Shown here in pieces: positions 7,326 to 15,150 of a DNA stretch of 36,322 bases (position 1 is its first letter; each line of letters opens with the position of its first letter). Below the pieces are notes generated by a model, which saw nothing but the letters and a program-made list of their open reading frames with translations, was not told the origin of the DNA and searched no databases. The translations under genes and the position numbers were made by a program. Source of the DNA: Mycobacterium intermedium (GTDB taxonomy: Bacteria > Actinomycetota > Actinomycetes > Mycobacteriales > Mycobacteriaceae); contig NZ_MVHT01000070.1 of NCBI RefSeq assembly GCF_002086275.1, positions 1 to 36,322 of the forward strand, given 5' to 3'.

Positions 7326-8393
7326 ATGGACTTTGGCGCACTTCCGCCCGAGGTCAACTCTGCAAAGATGTATTCCGGCCCCGGTGCGGGGTCGATGCTT
7401 GTCGCCGCGGCGGCCTGGGAAGGGATCGCCGACGAACTGTACGCCGCGGCCCGATCGTGTGAAGCCGTCGTTTCCGTCCTGACCAGCGAAGCCTGGCAGA
7501 GCCCTGCGGCGGTGGCGATGACGGCCGCGGTGGCCCCATATGTGGCCTGGCTGAGTCTCACGGCCGGACAGGCTCAACAGGCGGCCGTCCGGGCTGGGGC
7601 GGCTGGGGCGGCGTTCGAGACGGCCTTCGCGGCGACGGTGCCGCCGCCGCTGATTGCCGCGAACCGCGCGACGTTGCTGGCGCTGGTGGCCACAAATGTC
7701 TTGGGTGTCAACACTCCGGCGATCGCGGCCGTGGAGGCGCAGTACGCCGAGATGTGGGCTCAGGACGCCGCCGCGATGTACGGCTATGCCGCCGACGCAG
7801 CGGAAGCGGCGACGTTGACGGCGTTCACGGTGCCCGATGCGGTGGCGGATCCGGCCGGTCTTGCCGAGCAGGCGCTGGCAATCACTCGGGTCGTGCCTTC
7901 TACGCTGCAGCAGTTGGCGTCGCCGCTCAGCGCGTGTGCCTCGACCATGAGTTCGTCGCTGTCGTCGCTGTCGTCGATGAGTTCGGTGGCCAAGTCGTTG
8001 GGTACCGCCACTGCCGCTGCCGAGACTGGCGTGGCCGGAGGTGTGGCCGGGGGGCTGGCTGCCGGCGAAATCGCCGGGATCGCCTTGCCGGCTGGGCTTT
8101 TCGCCGGCCTGGGTAGCGTCCCGCCGACGGTGTCGGCCGCGTTGGGTAAGGCGACCTCACTGGGGCAGCTGTCGGTTCCGCACGCGTGGACTTCGAGCGC
8201 CGTTGCGTCTCGGGCTGTCGCCGCCGAGGCGGTGCAGGCCGGTGTGACGCCGCTTCTCGCAGGCGAAGGAAACCCGTTGAGCGGCTTGCCGATAGCCGGT
8301 ATGGCGCCACGCGGCGAAGGTGTCGTCAACGCGTCGACACAGCGAGCCGGGGTGCGGCACACGGTCATGCCGCGGCCTGAGGTGATCGGCTAG
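7326..8393 (+). CDS. PPE family protein, PPE-SVP subgroup
   Basis: A 355-residue PPE protein: MDFGALPPEV gives the Pro-Pro-Glu at residues 7-9, and the ~180-residue helical PPE domain follows with the W-x-x turn EAWQSP. The C-terminal part holds LGQLSVPHAW (about residues 279-288), the SVP signature. PPE proteins are exported by ESX/type VII systems, usually with a PE partner; no PE gene is adjacent here, so it would be a stand-alone PPE. Start ATG 7326 has GGAGGT about 10 nt upstream and AGGA right before it. An 8-bp direct repeat (TTGTACGG at 7270-7277 and 7293-7300) lies in its leader. Cargo function is unknown. Confidence 0.95.
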   Translation: MDFGALPPEVNSAKMYSGPGAGSMLVAAAAWEGIADELYAAARSCEAVVSVLTSEAWQSPAAVAMTAAVAPYVAWLSLTAGQAQQAAVRAGAAGAAFETAFAATVPPPLIAANRATLLALVATNVLGVNTPAIAAVEAQYAEMWAQDAAAMYGYAADAAEAATLTAFTVPDAVADPAGLAEQALAITRVVPSTLQQLASPLSACASTMSSSLSSLSSMSSVAKSLGTATAAAETGVAGGVAGGLAAGEIAGIALPAGLFAGLGSVPPTVSAALGKATSLGQLSVPHAWTSSAVASRAVAAEAVQAGVTPLLAGEGNPLSGLPIAGMAPRGEGVVNASTQRAGVRHTVMPRPEVIG

Positions 8394-9034
8394 GCGGACG
8401 GACTGCTCGTGGTTCGCAAGCGTCGGGGTTCCGGCGTAGTGGGAAGGGAGATGCCGGCTAAAAGGCGCTGCAAGATCACTGTCCGTACATGGCGGCATGA
8501 TCGAATGTATGTGGCGTACCAGCGTGCTTGCGGGGTGCCTTGTGTTGTTCAGGTGCTTTCCTAGACGGGAACGACATGATCGTGCGCCAGCGCGACGCGC
8601 TGTGACATATCCAATTTCCGGCGAAACCAGAATTGGTGGAGCCAGAGCAATAGGTAGGTCACGAAACTAAACGCAATCTGCGTCGTGAGTAATTGCGGGC
8701 AAAATCGCTCAATCGGCTAATCGATGACCGGCTTAATTCTTTAGGCTTGCGGCAACTACATCGGTCGCCGCTCGCGCATGAGCTTTTGCTGCCTCGAAGG
8801 AGCCTGCCGGAGACCGTTTCGGGCAACACTGCACGATTGTGCATAATGGCCCCAAGCCCCTGCGCCCAGACCCCGCGCTGTGCGCACGGGCACTTAAAGC
8901 TGAGAATACCGCGCCTGCGAAGGCTGGCAGGGGAGCCCGGGCGGTGTCACCACCGACGTCGAATCCGGCGTCACCGACGTCGAATACAACGTCGATGCTT
9001 CCAAAGCCAACCCAGGTGACGATCCACCACCGTT
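8394..9034. other. Gap without an intact gene; AT-richer segment and coding remnant
   Basis: No reading frame here looks intact on either strand. About 8590-8760 is visibly richer in A and T than the surrounding DNA and holds only weak inverted repeats (for example CCAATT 8611-8616 with AATTGG 8631-8636). The right end, 8904-9038, holds a plus-strand coding remnant described separately. In M. tuberculosis the matching interval carries a 13E12 repeat gene and small hypothetical genes, none of which is recognisable here. Confidence 0.55.
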
Positions 9035-9038
9035 CTAG
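8904..9038 (+). pseudogene. C-terminal remnant of an unknown acidic protein
   Basis: A plus-strand frame is open from 8904 to the TAG at 9036-9038 and ends ...GVTTDVESGVTDVEYNVD (part) then ASKANPGDDPPPF. It includes a 7-residue repeat, TDVESGV/TDVEYNV, encoded by a 21-bp repeat (8951-8964 and 8972-8985). Codon composition looks mycobacterial, yet the frame has no start codon and two in-frame stops lie just upstream (8895, 8901). It is best read as the tail of a decayed or frameshifted gene. Its TAG interlocks with the TAG of the convergent secreted-protein gene in a shared CTAG. Confidence 0.4.
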
Positions 9039-9640
9039 GTGGGCCACCCGCTGGCGTTGGTCCGGAAGTTCGCATTCGGGCCATTACAAAAGTCCGAATT
9101 CGTTCCGGACAACAAAACGAAGTAGCCCTCCGCGCCGCGGCGGGTGTCGCTGAAAGGCGGGTAGTTCCAGCCGCTGTTGCACGGCGTCGTCGGGCTGCCC
9201 GCCACGGCCCTGCGCCAGCTGCCCTTCACGCACGCTTTGAGGGCTTCGACGTCGGCCACGGTGCTCTTGGCGATGACCAACATGCCGCCACCCCATTGGC
9301 CATCCGACCGGCGGTAGGCGCGGGCCCCGAATCCCGCGTTGTTTGTTTGACACCCCAAGGCACGATGCAACGGCTGGAAGACGCTGGCGACGTCGCGATT
9401 CGACACATTGGCCGCCGCAGCGATGAATTGGGCCGCGTCCGAACCGTTCACCTCCTGAATGTCGGGGTTGTTGAAGCTGTACAGCTGCTGGCCGATCTGA
9501 GCCGCGGGGCCGCCGCCACCGATAACGGGTCCGGCGCCGGTGGACGTCATCGGTGGCAGGGCGGGATCAGCGCCTGCCGGCGCGGCTAGGGCAATCGCGC
9601 TGGAAAACAATGCAGCGACAGCGCGGGCGATCGTTCTCAT
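9035..9640 (-). CDS. Secreted protein of unknown function, Rv0398c-like
   Basis: A 201-residue protein with a clear Sec signal peptide (MRTIARAVAALFSSAIALAA, then PAGA|D as likely cleavage near residue 24). The mature part has four Cys (in GCQTNN, KACVKG, TPCNSG and DFCNG), fitting two extracytoplasmic disulfides, and a C-terminus rich in aromatic residues, Asn and Gly. No catalytic motif is recognised. It is the last gene of a minus-strand operon after fadE7 and lpqK: its GGGAGGT ribosome-binding site is inside the 3-bp gap plus the end of lpqK. The order matches Rv0400c-Rv0399c-Rv0398c. Function unknown; a cell-wall role with LpqK is possible. Confidence 0.85.
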   Translation of the reverse strand: MRTIARAVAALFSSAIALAAPAGADPALPPMTSTGAGPVIGGGGPAAQIGQQLYSFNNPDIQEVNGSDAAQFIAAAANVSNRDVASVFQPLHRALGCQTNNAGFGARAYRRSDGQWGGGMLVIAKSTVADVEALKACVKGSWRRAVAGSPTTPCNSGWNYPPFSDTRRGAEGYFVLLSGTNSDFCNGPNANFRTNASGWPT

Positions 9641-9643
9641 GGT

Positions 9644-10867
9644 CTACCTCCCCGGTGGCATTGGTGGGGCATCCTTCGGTGCTACCACGGCACCGATCTT
9701 GCGGAACAGCATTTCGGCCTGATTGCTGTAGTTTCCCTGAGCATCAAAGGCTTCGGGGGCGTAGGTGACCGCGACGGCGATCGCCACCTTTTGTGACGGC
9801 AGGTACGCTTCGACGGCCGAGGTCCCGGCGAACATGGGATTCTGCATCAGCCAGTTTCCGGTGATGACGATGCCCAGGCCGTAGGTGTATCCGTCGCTCT
9901 GCTCGGAGCACGTTGGGCATCCCGGCTGGGCGTGCGTCTTGCCCCGCAACTCGGTCGACACCATCTTCTTGTAGGAATCCGGCGACAGCAGCTTGCCCGA
10001 GCCGATGCCCACTGCGGTAGTAGTCATGTCGTAGATGGTGGTGGTCTGGATGGCGCCATGGGTGATCGTCCAAGATGGATTCCAATACGTCGAATCCTCG
10101 TAAAACGGAACGCCGGCAGGAATTTTCAGAGATTCCCGGCGCTCCGAGGTGAATGCGTGCAGGGCCGGCTCGGGGATGGCGGCTGTGTCGGAATTGAAGG
10201 TAGCCGTCAATCCCAGCGGCGCCAGGACCTTTCGCTGCAGCAGCGTCGCCATGTCCTGACCGGTCGCCTTCTCTAGCGCCAATCCCAGCAGGATGTAGTT
10301 GGTGTGCGCGTAATTCCAGTTGGTGCCCGGTTCGTAAAGCAGTGGCCGTGACGAGATTTGGCCGAGTATGTCTTGAGTTGTCCAATGCCGGAACGGATTG
10401 CCGTAAAGCTCGTTGGCGAACGCGTCATTGCCGAGTACGTAGTCGGGGTACCCCGACGTCATCTGCGCGAGTTGCTCGAGGGTGACGCGGTCGGCATGCG
10501 GGAAGTCGGGCAGCCATTTGGACAACTTGTCGTCGAGCTTCACCTTCTTCTCATCGACCAACTTGAGCAACAGCGCTGCCACGTAGGAGATGGCCACCGC
10601 GCCGTTGCGAAAGTGCATCGTGGGTGCGGCGGGTACGCCGGTCATGGATTCGCCGACGGCCTGCGTGACGACCTCTTGGCGGTTGATAGTGACGCGAACG
10701 ATCGCTGCCTTCAGATGCGCCTGTGCCATGAACTCGCGGACCACGTCCATCACCGCGTCGGCTTTGGCTGCCACCTCATTGGGCAACTCGGGCACCAAAC
10801 GCGGCGGGCTGCAGGCCACCACCACGAGACACAAGAGCACAGACCCGATGCGCCGCAGGAAGGACAT
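9644..10867 (-). CDS. lpqK: Lipoprotein LpqK, beta-lactamase/penicillin-binding fold, apparently inactive
   Basis: A 407-residue lipoprotein: signal peptide with lipobox V-V-A-C (Cys19). The rest aligns by eye with the serine beta-lactamase/DD-peptidase (class C, PF00144-type) fold: FRNGAVAIS at 86-94, KLVDEKKVKLDDKLSKWLPDFP, TLEQLAQMTSGYPDY and NYAHTNYILLG. The expected SxxK active-site pair reads A90/I93, the YxN motif reads Y186-A-H188, and the late HxG-type motif reads MFAGTSA. All three motifs look degenerate, so hydrolysis is unlikely; it may bind peptidoglycan or a ligand without catalysis. It follows fadE7 after 9 bp with no obvious ribosome-binding site. Identity as LpqK rests on synteny with Rv0399c. 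Confidence 0.88.
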   Translation of the reverse strand: MSFLRRIGSVLLCLVVVACSPPRLVPELPNEVAAKADAVMDVVREFMAQAHLKAAIVRVTINRQEVVTQAVGESMTGVPAAPTMHFRNGAVAISYVAALLLKLVDEKKVKLDDKLSKWLPDFPHADRVTLEQLAQMTSGYPDYVLGNDAFANELYGNPFRHWTTQDILGQISSRPLLYEPGTNWNYAHTNYILLGLALEKATGQDMATLLQRKVLAPLGLTATFNSDTAAIPEPALHAFTSERRESLKIPAGVPFYEDSTYWNPSWTITHGAIQTTTIYDMTTTAVGIGSGKLLSPDSYKKMVSTELRGKTHAQPGCPTCSEQSDGYTYGLGIVITGNWLMQNPMFAGTSAVEAYLPSQKVAIAVAVTYAPEAFDAQGNYSNQAEMLFRKIGAVVAPKDAPPMPPGR

Positions 10868-10876
10868 GCGTGTGTT

Positions 10877-12064
10877 CTACCGGAATGCGGGCAAGCCGGT
10901 GAAGGCCTGGCCCAGCACCAGCTGGTGCATCTCGGGTGTGCCCTCATAGGTGAGCACCGACTCCAGGTTGACCATGTGCCGGATCACCGGATACTCCAGC
11001 GATATCCCGTTGCCGCCCAGAATGGTTCGTGCCGTCCGGCAGATCTCGATGGCTTCTCGGGTGTTGTTGAGCTTGCCGAAGCTGACCTGGTCCGGCCGCA
11101 ATCCGACACTGTCCTTGAGTCGACCCAGGTGCAACGCCAGCAGCTGACCCTTGTGCAGTTCGACCGCCATGTCGACGAGCTTTGCCTGAGTCAGCTGGAA
11201 TCCGGCGATCGGGCGGTCGAATTGGGTGCGTTGCTTGGCGTAATCCAGAGCGGCCTGCCAGGCCGACCGTGCCGCGCCTATCGAACCCCACACGATTCCG
11301 TAGCGCGCCTCCGAGAGGCACGCCAACGGCCCCTTCAACCCAATTGCTTTCGGCAGCATGGCCTCATCGGGCAGTCGAACATCGTCGAGCACCAACTCGC
11401 TGGTGATCGATGCCCGCAGCGACAGCTTGTGGTGGATGGTGTTGGCGGAAAAGCCCGGGGCGTCGGTGGGGACGATGAAGCCGCGCACCCCCTCGTCGGT
11501 GGCTGCCCACACGATCGCGAGGTCGGCGATAGAGCCGTTGGTGATCCACATCTTGCGTCCGTTCAGCACCCAGTCCGACCCGTCGCGCCGGGCCCTCGTC
11601 TTCATCGCGGCCGGGTCGGATCCGACGTCGGGTTCGGTCAGCCCAAAACAGCCGATGAGGTCGCCGGCGGCCATGCCGGGCAGCCACCGCTGCTTCTGCT
11701 CCTCGGAGCCGTTGTTCCAGATCGCAAACATCGCCAACGAGCCCTGCACCGACACCAGCGACCGGATGCCGGAGTCGGCGGCTTCGAGTTCCTGGCAGGC
11801 CAGCCCGTAGTGGACGGCGGATGCGCCACCACACCCGTAACCGTGTAGGTGCATTCCCAACAGGCCCAGTTCGCCGAACTGCTTGGCCAGTTCCCGCGCG
11901 ACCGGCAGGTCACCGTCTTCGAACCAGCCCGCCACGTACGGGGTTACGTGCTCGGCGCAGAACTTCCGGACGGTGTCGCGGACCGCGATCTCGTCGTCGG
12001 ATAACGACGCGTCGATCCCGAGCGGGTCGTCCGGGTCGAAGGCGGGCGGTGTATCGGTGCTCAT
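10877..12064 (-). CDS. fadE7: Acyl-CoA dehydrogenase, glutaryl-CoA dehydrogenase-like
   Basis: A 395-residue FAD-dependent acyl-CoA dehydrogenase. Visible signatures are GCFGLTEPDVGSDPAAMKTRA (FAD/substrate binding), DWVLNGRKMWITNG, the middle-domain RTQFDRPIAGFQLTQAKLVDM, and the C-terminal TYEGTPEMHQLVLG. Glu374 in Y-E-G-T is where glutaryl-CoA dehydrogenases carry the catalytic base, and the N-terminal layout also fits that subgroup, so glutaryl-CoA or a similar dicarboxyl/short acyl-CoA may be the substrate. The ATG is divergent from the DUF3054 gene across 35 bp. It leads the fadE7-lpqK-secreted protein operon, as Rv0400c does in M. tuberculosis. Confidence 0.93.
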   Translation of the reverse strand: MSTDTPPAFDPDDPLGIDASLSDDEIAVRDTVRKFCAEHVTPYVAGWFEDGDLPVARELAKQFGELGLLGMHLHGYGCGGASAVHYGLACQELEAADSGIRSLVSVQGSLAMFAIWNNGSEEQKQRWLPGMAAGDLIGCFGLTEPDVGSDPAAMKTRARRDGSDWVLNGRKMWITNGSIADLAIVWAATDEGVRGFIVPTDAPGFSANTIHHKLSLRASITSELVLDDVRLPDEAMLPKAIGLKGPLACLSEARYGIVWGSIGAARSAWQAALDYAKQRTQFDRPIAGFQLTQAKLVDMAVELHKGQLLALHLGRLKDSVGLRPDQVSFGKLNNTREAIEICRTARTILGGNGISLEYPVIRHMVNLESVLTYEGTPEMHQLVLGQAFTGLPAFR

Positions 12065-12087
12065 GACCCAATCCTGCCCCGCCCCGG

Positions 12088-12093
12088 TACTCT
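12088..12093 (+). promoter_or_regulatory. -10 element of a leaderless promoter for the DUF3054 gene
   Basis: TACTCT fits TANNNT and ends 6 nt before ATG 12100. The 35-bp gap to the divergent fadE7 leaves no room for a normal leader, and no Shine-Dalgarno sequence is present. Confidence 0.5.
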
Positions 12094-12099
12094 CGCTGC

Positions 12100-12471
12100 A
12101 TGCAACCGCGGCGCAGCCTGAAATGGCTTGGTATCGATATCGTCGCTGTGCTGGTGTTTTGTGCTCTCGGTCGGCGCAGCCACGATGAAGGCGTCAACAT
12201 CAGTGGGGTCGCCGCCACGGCGTGGCCATTCCTGACCGGGACCCTCGTCGGATGGTTGGTGTCACGCGGCTGGCGGCGCCCCACGGCGGTGGCACCCACC
12301 GGGCTCGTTGTCTGGGTGAGCACCGTGGTGGTCGGGATGCTGTTGCGCAAGGTGACTTCGGCCAGCGTGGCGGCTGCTTTCATCGTCGTCGCCTCCACGG
12401 TTACTGCGGTGCTGCTGCTCGGGTGGCGAGCGGCAGTCGGGTTGTGGGGACGGCGTCGCTCGGCTGACTGA
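12100..12471 (+). CDS. DUF3054 family membrane protein (Rv0401-like)
   Basis: A 123-residue integral membrane protein with four predicted membrane segments: about 9-22, 36-54 (GVAATAWPFLTGTLVGWLVS), 66-81 and 88-105, with Arg-rich cytosolic ends. The DUF3054 pattern is seen in the early D-I-V...R-R-S-H-E/D arrangement and in the central WPF..G...GW. Function is unknown for the family. It is divergent from fadE7, and its stop is only 1 bp from the GTG of the next gene, so the methyltransferase is probably co-translated with it. In M. tuberculosis the neighbour on this side is mmpL1, so the pairing is particular to this genome. Confidence 0.88.
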   Translation: MQPRRSLKWLGIDIVAVLVFCALGRRSHDEGVNISGVAATAWPFLTGTLVGWLVSRGWRRPTAVAPTGLVVWVSTVVVGMLLRKVTSASVAAAFIVVASTVTAVLLLGWRAAVGLWGRRRSAD

Positions 12472-12472
12472 C

Positions 12473-13369
12473 GTGCGAAGAGAGGGCGACACCTGGGATC
12501 CCGCCACCGGCGTGGGGGTGACCGCCACGTTCGGCGCCGCGGTGCGAGCCGTCGCCACCAGTAGGGGCCTGATGCACGATCCCTACGCCGATCCATTGGT
12601 TCGCGCCGCAGGCGTGGAGTACTTCACGCAGGTGATCGACGGCAAGACGCTCGGTTTCGACGAGAGCCCCGACGCCGAGAAGCTGATGGAAATCCTCGTC
12701 CTGCACGCGCAGTTCCTGGACAACTACCTCGCCGACGCCGGGCGCGCTGGCATTCGACAAGTGGTGCTGCTGGCGTCGGGTCTGGACACGCGCCCTTACC
12801 GACTGTGGTGGCCCGCCGGGACGACGGTGTACGAGATCGACCAGCCGGACGTCGTCGATTTCAAAAACGCCGTGTTGCGTGAGGTGGGTGCGAAGCTGAC
12901 CGCTCACCGTCGCGCAATCGGGGTCGACCTTCGCCAGGATTGGCTCGCGGCGTTGCGGCGCGTTGGTTTCGATACCACGCAGCCGACGGTGTGGGTCGCG
13001 GAGAACCTGTTTGTCGGGTACCTGCCGTCCGATGCGCAGAACCGGTTGTTGCAGTCGGTGACCACCGTGAGCGCCGCCGGTAGCCGGCTCGCCGCCGACC
13101 ACATGCCGACATGGACAGCAGTGCAGCTAGACGCGGGGCGGACATTCGTCGACGGCTGGCGTCGAGTCGGCCTGAACGTGGACCTGGCGGCCCTGACCTA
13201 CCAGGGCGAATACCGCGATGTGCCCGAATATCTCGCCGACCACGGCTGGGAGACGGTCGACCGGGACATCGCCGAGTTGCGGGCCACCCTGGGAATTCCG
13301 GCGCGCAAGCCGGTTCCGCCACGCGACCTGGCGGTATCTCCGCGGTACGTGACGGCCGTCCGGGTGTAG
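12473..13369 (+). CDS. SAM-dependent methyltransferase, leucine carboxyl methyltransferase-like (PF04072 type)
   Basis: A 298-residue class I methyltransferase of the large mycobacterial family of putative SAM-dependent O-methyltransferases. Markers are DTWDPATGVGVTATFGAAVRA near the N-terminus, ARTH-like DPYADPLV, the SAM-binding LLASGLDTRPYRL (residues 99-111), YEIDQP with an acidic residue for the SAM ribose, and VAENLFVGYLP. Substrate unknown. GTG 12473 begins 1 bp after the DUF3054 stop, favouring translational coupling; no Shine-Dalgarno sequence is needed. A 174-bp gap separates it from the acetyltransferase operon, in which an inverted repeat GCGCG/CGCGC (13411-13424) is visible but lacks a closely following T-run. 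Confidence 0.9.
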   Translation: MRREGDTWDPATGVGVTATFGAAVRAVATSRGLMHDPYADPLVRAAGVEYFTQVIDGKTLGFDESPDAEKLMEILVLHAQFLDNYLADAGRAGIRQVVLLASGLDTRPYRLWWPAGTTVYEIDQPDVVDFKNAVLREVGAKLTAHRRAIGVDLRQDWLAALRRVGFDTTQPTVWVAENLFVGYLPSDAQNRLLQSVTTVSAAGSRLAADHMPTWTAVQLDAGRTFVDGWRRVGLNVDLAALTYQGEYRDVPEYLADHGWETVDRDIAELRATLGIPARKPVPPRDLAVSPRYVTAVRV

Positions 13370-13543
13370 CCGGTCAGGTTGGCAATCTGAATGAATAGAA
13401 GTAGATCTTCGCGCGCCAACGCGCTTGACTTGCGGTTTTTCCCAAGATCATCACGACGTTCGCAGTCGCCGCCGCAGAGTAGGGCTCACGAAATCTAGAC
13501 TTCGGGCTGGAATGCAGACGGGTTCGCGGCGTTAGACAGTTAC

Positions 13544-14065
13544 GTGGTGTCTTCTTTCAGTCGTCAGTCTGGCCAAGCCGCAGCAGCGGGGCAGGTCAAC
13601 TTCATACCCGTCGCCCTGGATGACCCGCTCGCCCAGCCACTGCTGGCCGACCTGGCCGCCGAGTACGCGCAGCGATACGAGATGGAGGAGGACGCGATAG
13701 CGGCCTGGCTGCGCGATGGTCCGCCCGGTGAGTTCGAGCCCCCGGACGGCGGCATGCTGATCGGGGTTCTGGACGGGCGTCCGATCACCGGCGGTGCCTT
13801 CTGCCGGTATGACGCCGACACCGCCGAACTGAAAAGGGTGTGGACGGACCGCGAGCACCGCCGTCGCGGTTACGCCAGGGCGCTGCTGTCCGCGCTGGAA
13901 ACCGAGATCGGGACACGTGGCTATCGGAAGGTCTACCTGATCACCGGCAATCGGCAACCCGAGGCAGAAGAGCTGTATCGAGCGGCCGGGTATACCCAGC
14001 TTGCCGAGCCGTTGCCCACGATCGGCCCGGTATTTCCCATCGCTTTCCTGAAAGACCTCGTATGA
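13544..14065 (+). CDS. GNAT family N-acetyltransferase, first gene of a monooxygenase operon
   Basis: A 173-residue GNAT protein. The acetyl-CoA-binding motif A is R106-R-R-G-Y-A111 within VWTDREHRRRGYARALLSALE, and motif B-like NRQPEAEELYRAAGY follows. It would transfer an acetyl group from acetyl-CoA to an amine; the substrate is not evident. Start: GTG 13544, with GTG 13547 equally possible; no ribosome-binding site is seen and TAGACA lies 5 nt before it, so the message may be leaderless. The TGA overlaps the ATG of the next gene (ATGA), coupling it to three luciferase-like monooxygenases. A GNAT enzyme next to such monooxygenases resembles the Bacillus yxe and ytm thioether-salvage operons, which is the basis of the functional proposal. 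Confidence 0.9.
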   Translation: MVSSFSRQSGQAAAAGQVNFIPVALDDPLAQPLLADLAAEYAQRYEMEEDAIAAWLRDGPPGEFEPPDGGMLIGVLDGRPITGGAFCRYDADTAELKRVWTDREHRRRGYARALLSALETEIGTRGYRKVYLITGNRQPEAEELYRAAGYTQLAEPLPTIGPVFPIAFLKDLV

Positions 14066-15150
14066 CGCAGTTACATCTGGCCGTCGCACTCGACGGTTAC
14101 GGCTGGCACCCACAGGCGTGGCGGTCAACGTTGAGGTCAGACCCCCACACCCCGTCGGTGCTGAGCGGCCACTACTGGACGGACCTGGCGACCACCGCCG
14201 AGCGCGGGCTGCTCGACTTCCTCACCATCGACGACACCCTGATGCCACAAATCGGACGTGGCGAGCGCATCCGGCCAGAGCGGCTGGCCGGCCGCGGCGA
14301 CGCCGTATTGGTCGCGGCCCGCATCGCACCGGCGACCGAGCACATCGGGCTGATCCCGGTGGCTACGGTCACCCACACCGAGCCATTCCATATCTCCAAA
14401 GCCATTGCCACCGTTGACTATGTCTCCCATGGACGAGCCGGGTGGCAGGCGCGAGTCAGTTCCACCGCACACGAGGCGGCGTTGTTCGGCCGTAGGTCGA
14501 TCAACGTGGCGGAATTGTTTGACGAGGCCGCTGATTACGTCGAGGTAGTGCGCCGACTATGGGACAGTTGGGAAGACGACGCGGTGATCCGAGACGCGGC
14601 CACCGGGCGTTACATCGACAGGAACAAACTGCACTACATCGACTTCACCGGGAAATACTTTTCTGTCAAGGGGCCATCGATCACGCCGCGTCCCCCGCAG
14701 GGCCAACCGGTGGTCGCCGCGCTGGCGCACGCGGGGCCGATCTATGAATTCGCCGCCAGCAGCGCCGATCTCGTCTTCATCACGCCAACCGACGAGTCGC
14801 CGCTCGGCGGCATTCTCGGCGAGTTGCCGCCGGGTCATCGGTTGAAAGTCTTTGCGGACGTGGTGGTTTCCTTCCACGGTGATACCGACTTTCAGTCCGA
14901 CGCGCTGGTCTGGGGAGGCACCGCGACCGAACTGGTCGACCTCTTGCTGGATTGGCAGCGCCAGGGTATCGACGGTGTGCGGCTGCGGCCGGCCGTGAAC
15001 GCGGCGGATCTGCCGGTGATCGTCGACGAAGTGGTGCCGATTTTGCAAAAGGCCAACACATTCCGCACGGCCTACCGGGAGGGCGAGACACTGCGCGAGC
15101 GGCTCGGACTTCCGGTGGCGCCCAACCGCTATGCGGCGGCGACTCGATGA
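14062..15150 (+). CDS. Luciferase-like flavin monooxygenase, NtaA/SnaA/DszA group (first copy)
   Basis: A 362-residue member of the bacterial luciferase-like (LLM) superfamily, TIM barrel, FMN- or F420-dependent. It begins MTQLHLAVALDGYGWHPQAW, and the NtaA/SnaA-type pattern continues with WTDLATTAERGLLDFLTIDD, HTEPFHISKAIATVDYVSHGRAGWQARVS (in pieces) and LWDSWEDDAV. The C-terminus ends FRTAYREGETLRERLGL, typical of the NtaA group. It is shorter than the third gene (438 residues), as a central region is reduced. The ATG overlaps the GNAT stop by 4 bp; a longer upstream frame is rejected because it would run deep into the GNAT gene. No flavin reductase is encoded nearby. Confidence 0.9.
   Translation: MTQLHLAVALDGYGWHPQAWRSTLRSDPHTPSVLSGHYWTDLATTAERGLLDFLTIDDTLMPQIGRGERIRPERLAGRGDAVLVAARIAPATEHIGLIPVATVTHTEPFHISKAIATVDYVSHGRAGWQARVSSTAHEAALFGRRSINVAELFDEAADYVEVVRRLWDSWEDDAVIRDAATGRYIDRNKLHYIDFTGKYFSVKGPSITPRPPQGQPVVAALAHAGPIYEFAASSADLVFITPTDESPLGGILGELPPGHRLKVFADVVVSFHGDTDFQSDALVWGGTATELVDLLLDWQRQGIDGVRLRPAVNAADLPVIVDEVVPILQKANTFRTAYREGETLRERLGLPVAPNRYAAATR

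Noticed and set aside
8733..9047. Minus-strand 104-codon frame in the gap after PPE
   Set aside because: Overlaps the end of the secreted-protein gene and lacks a ribosome-binding site; the plus-strand remnant has better codon composition.
13411..13440. Terminator after the methyltransferase gene
   Set aside because: A 5-bp GC stem is present but the T-run is 11 nt away, so it is not a convincing intrinsic terminator.
13840..14061. Upstream extension of the first monooxygenase
   Set aside because: It overlaps the GNAT gene out of frame; the ATG at 14062 has the family's usual N-terminus and the ATGA overlap.
14952..15146. Upstream extension of the MsnO8-type gene
   Set aside because: Overlap with the previous gene; ATG 15147 matches the family start.
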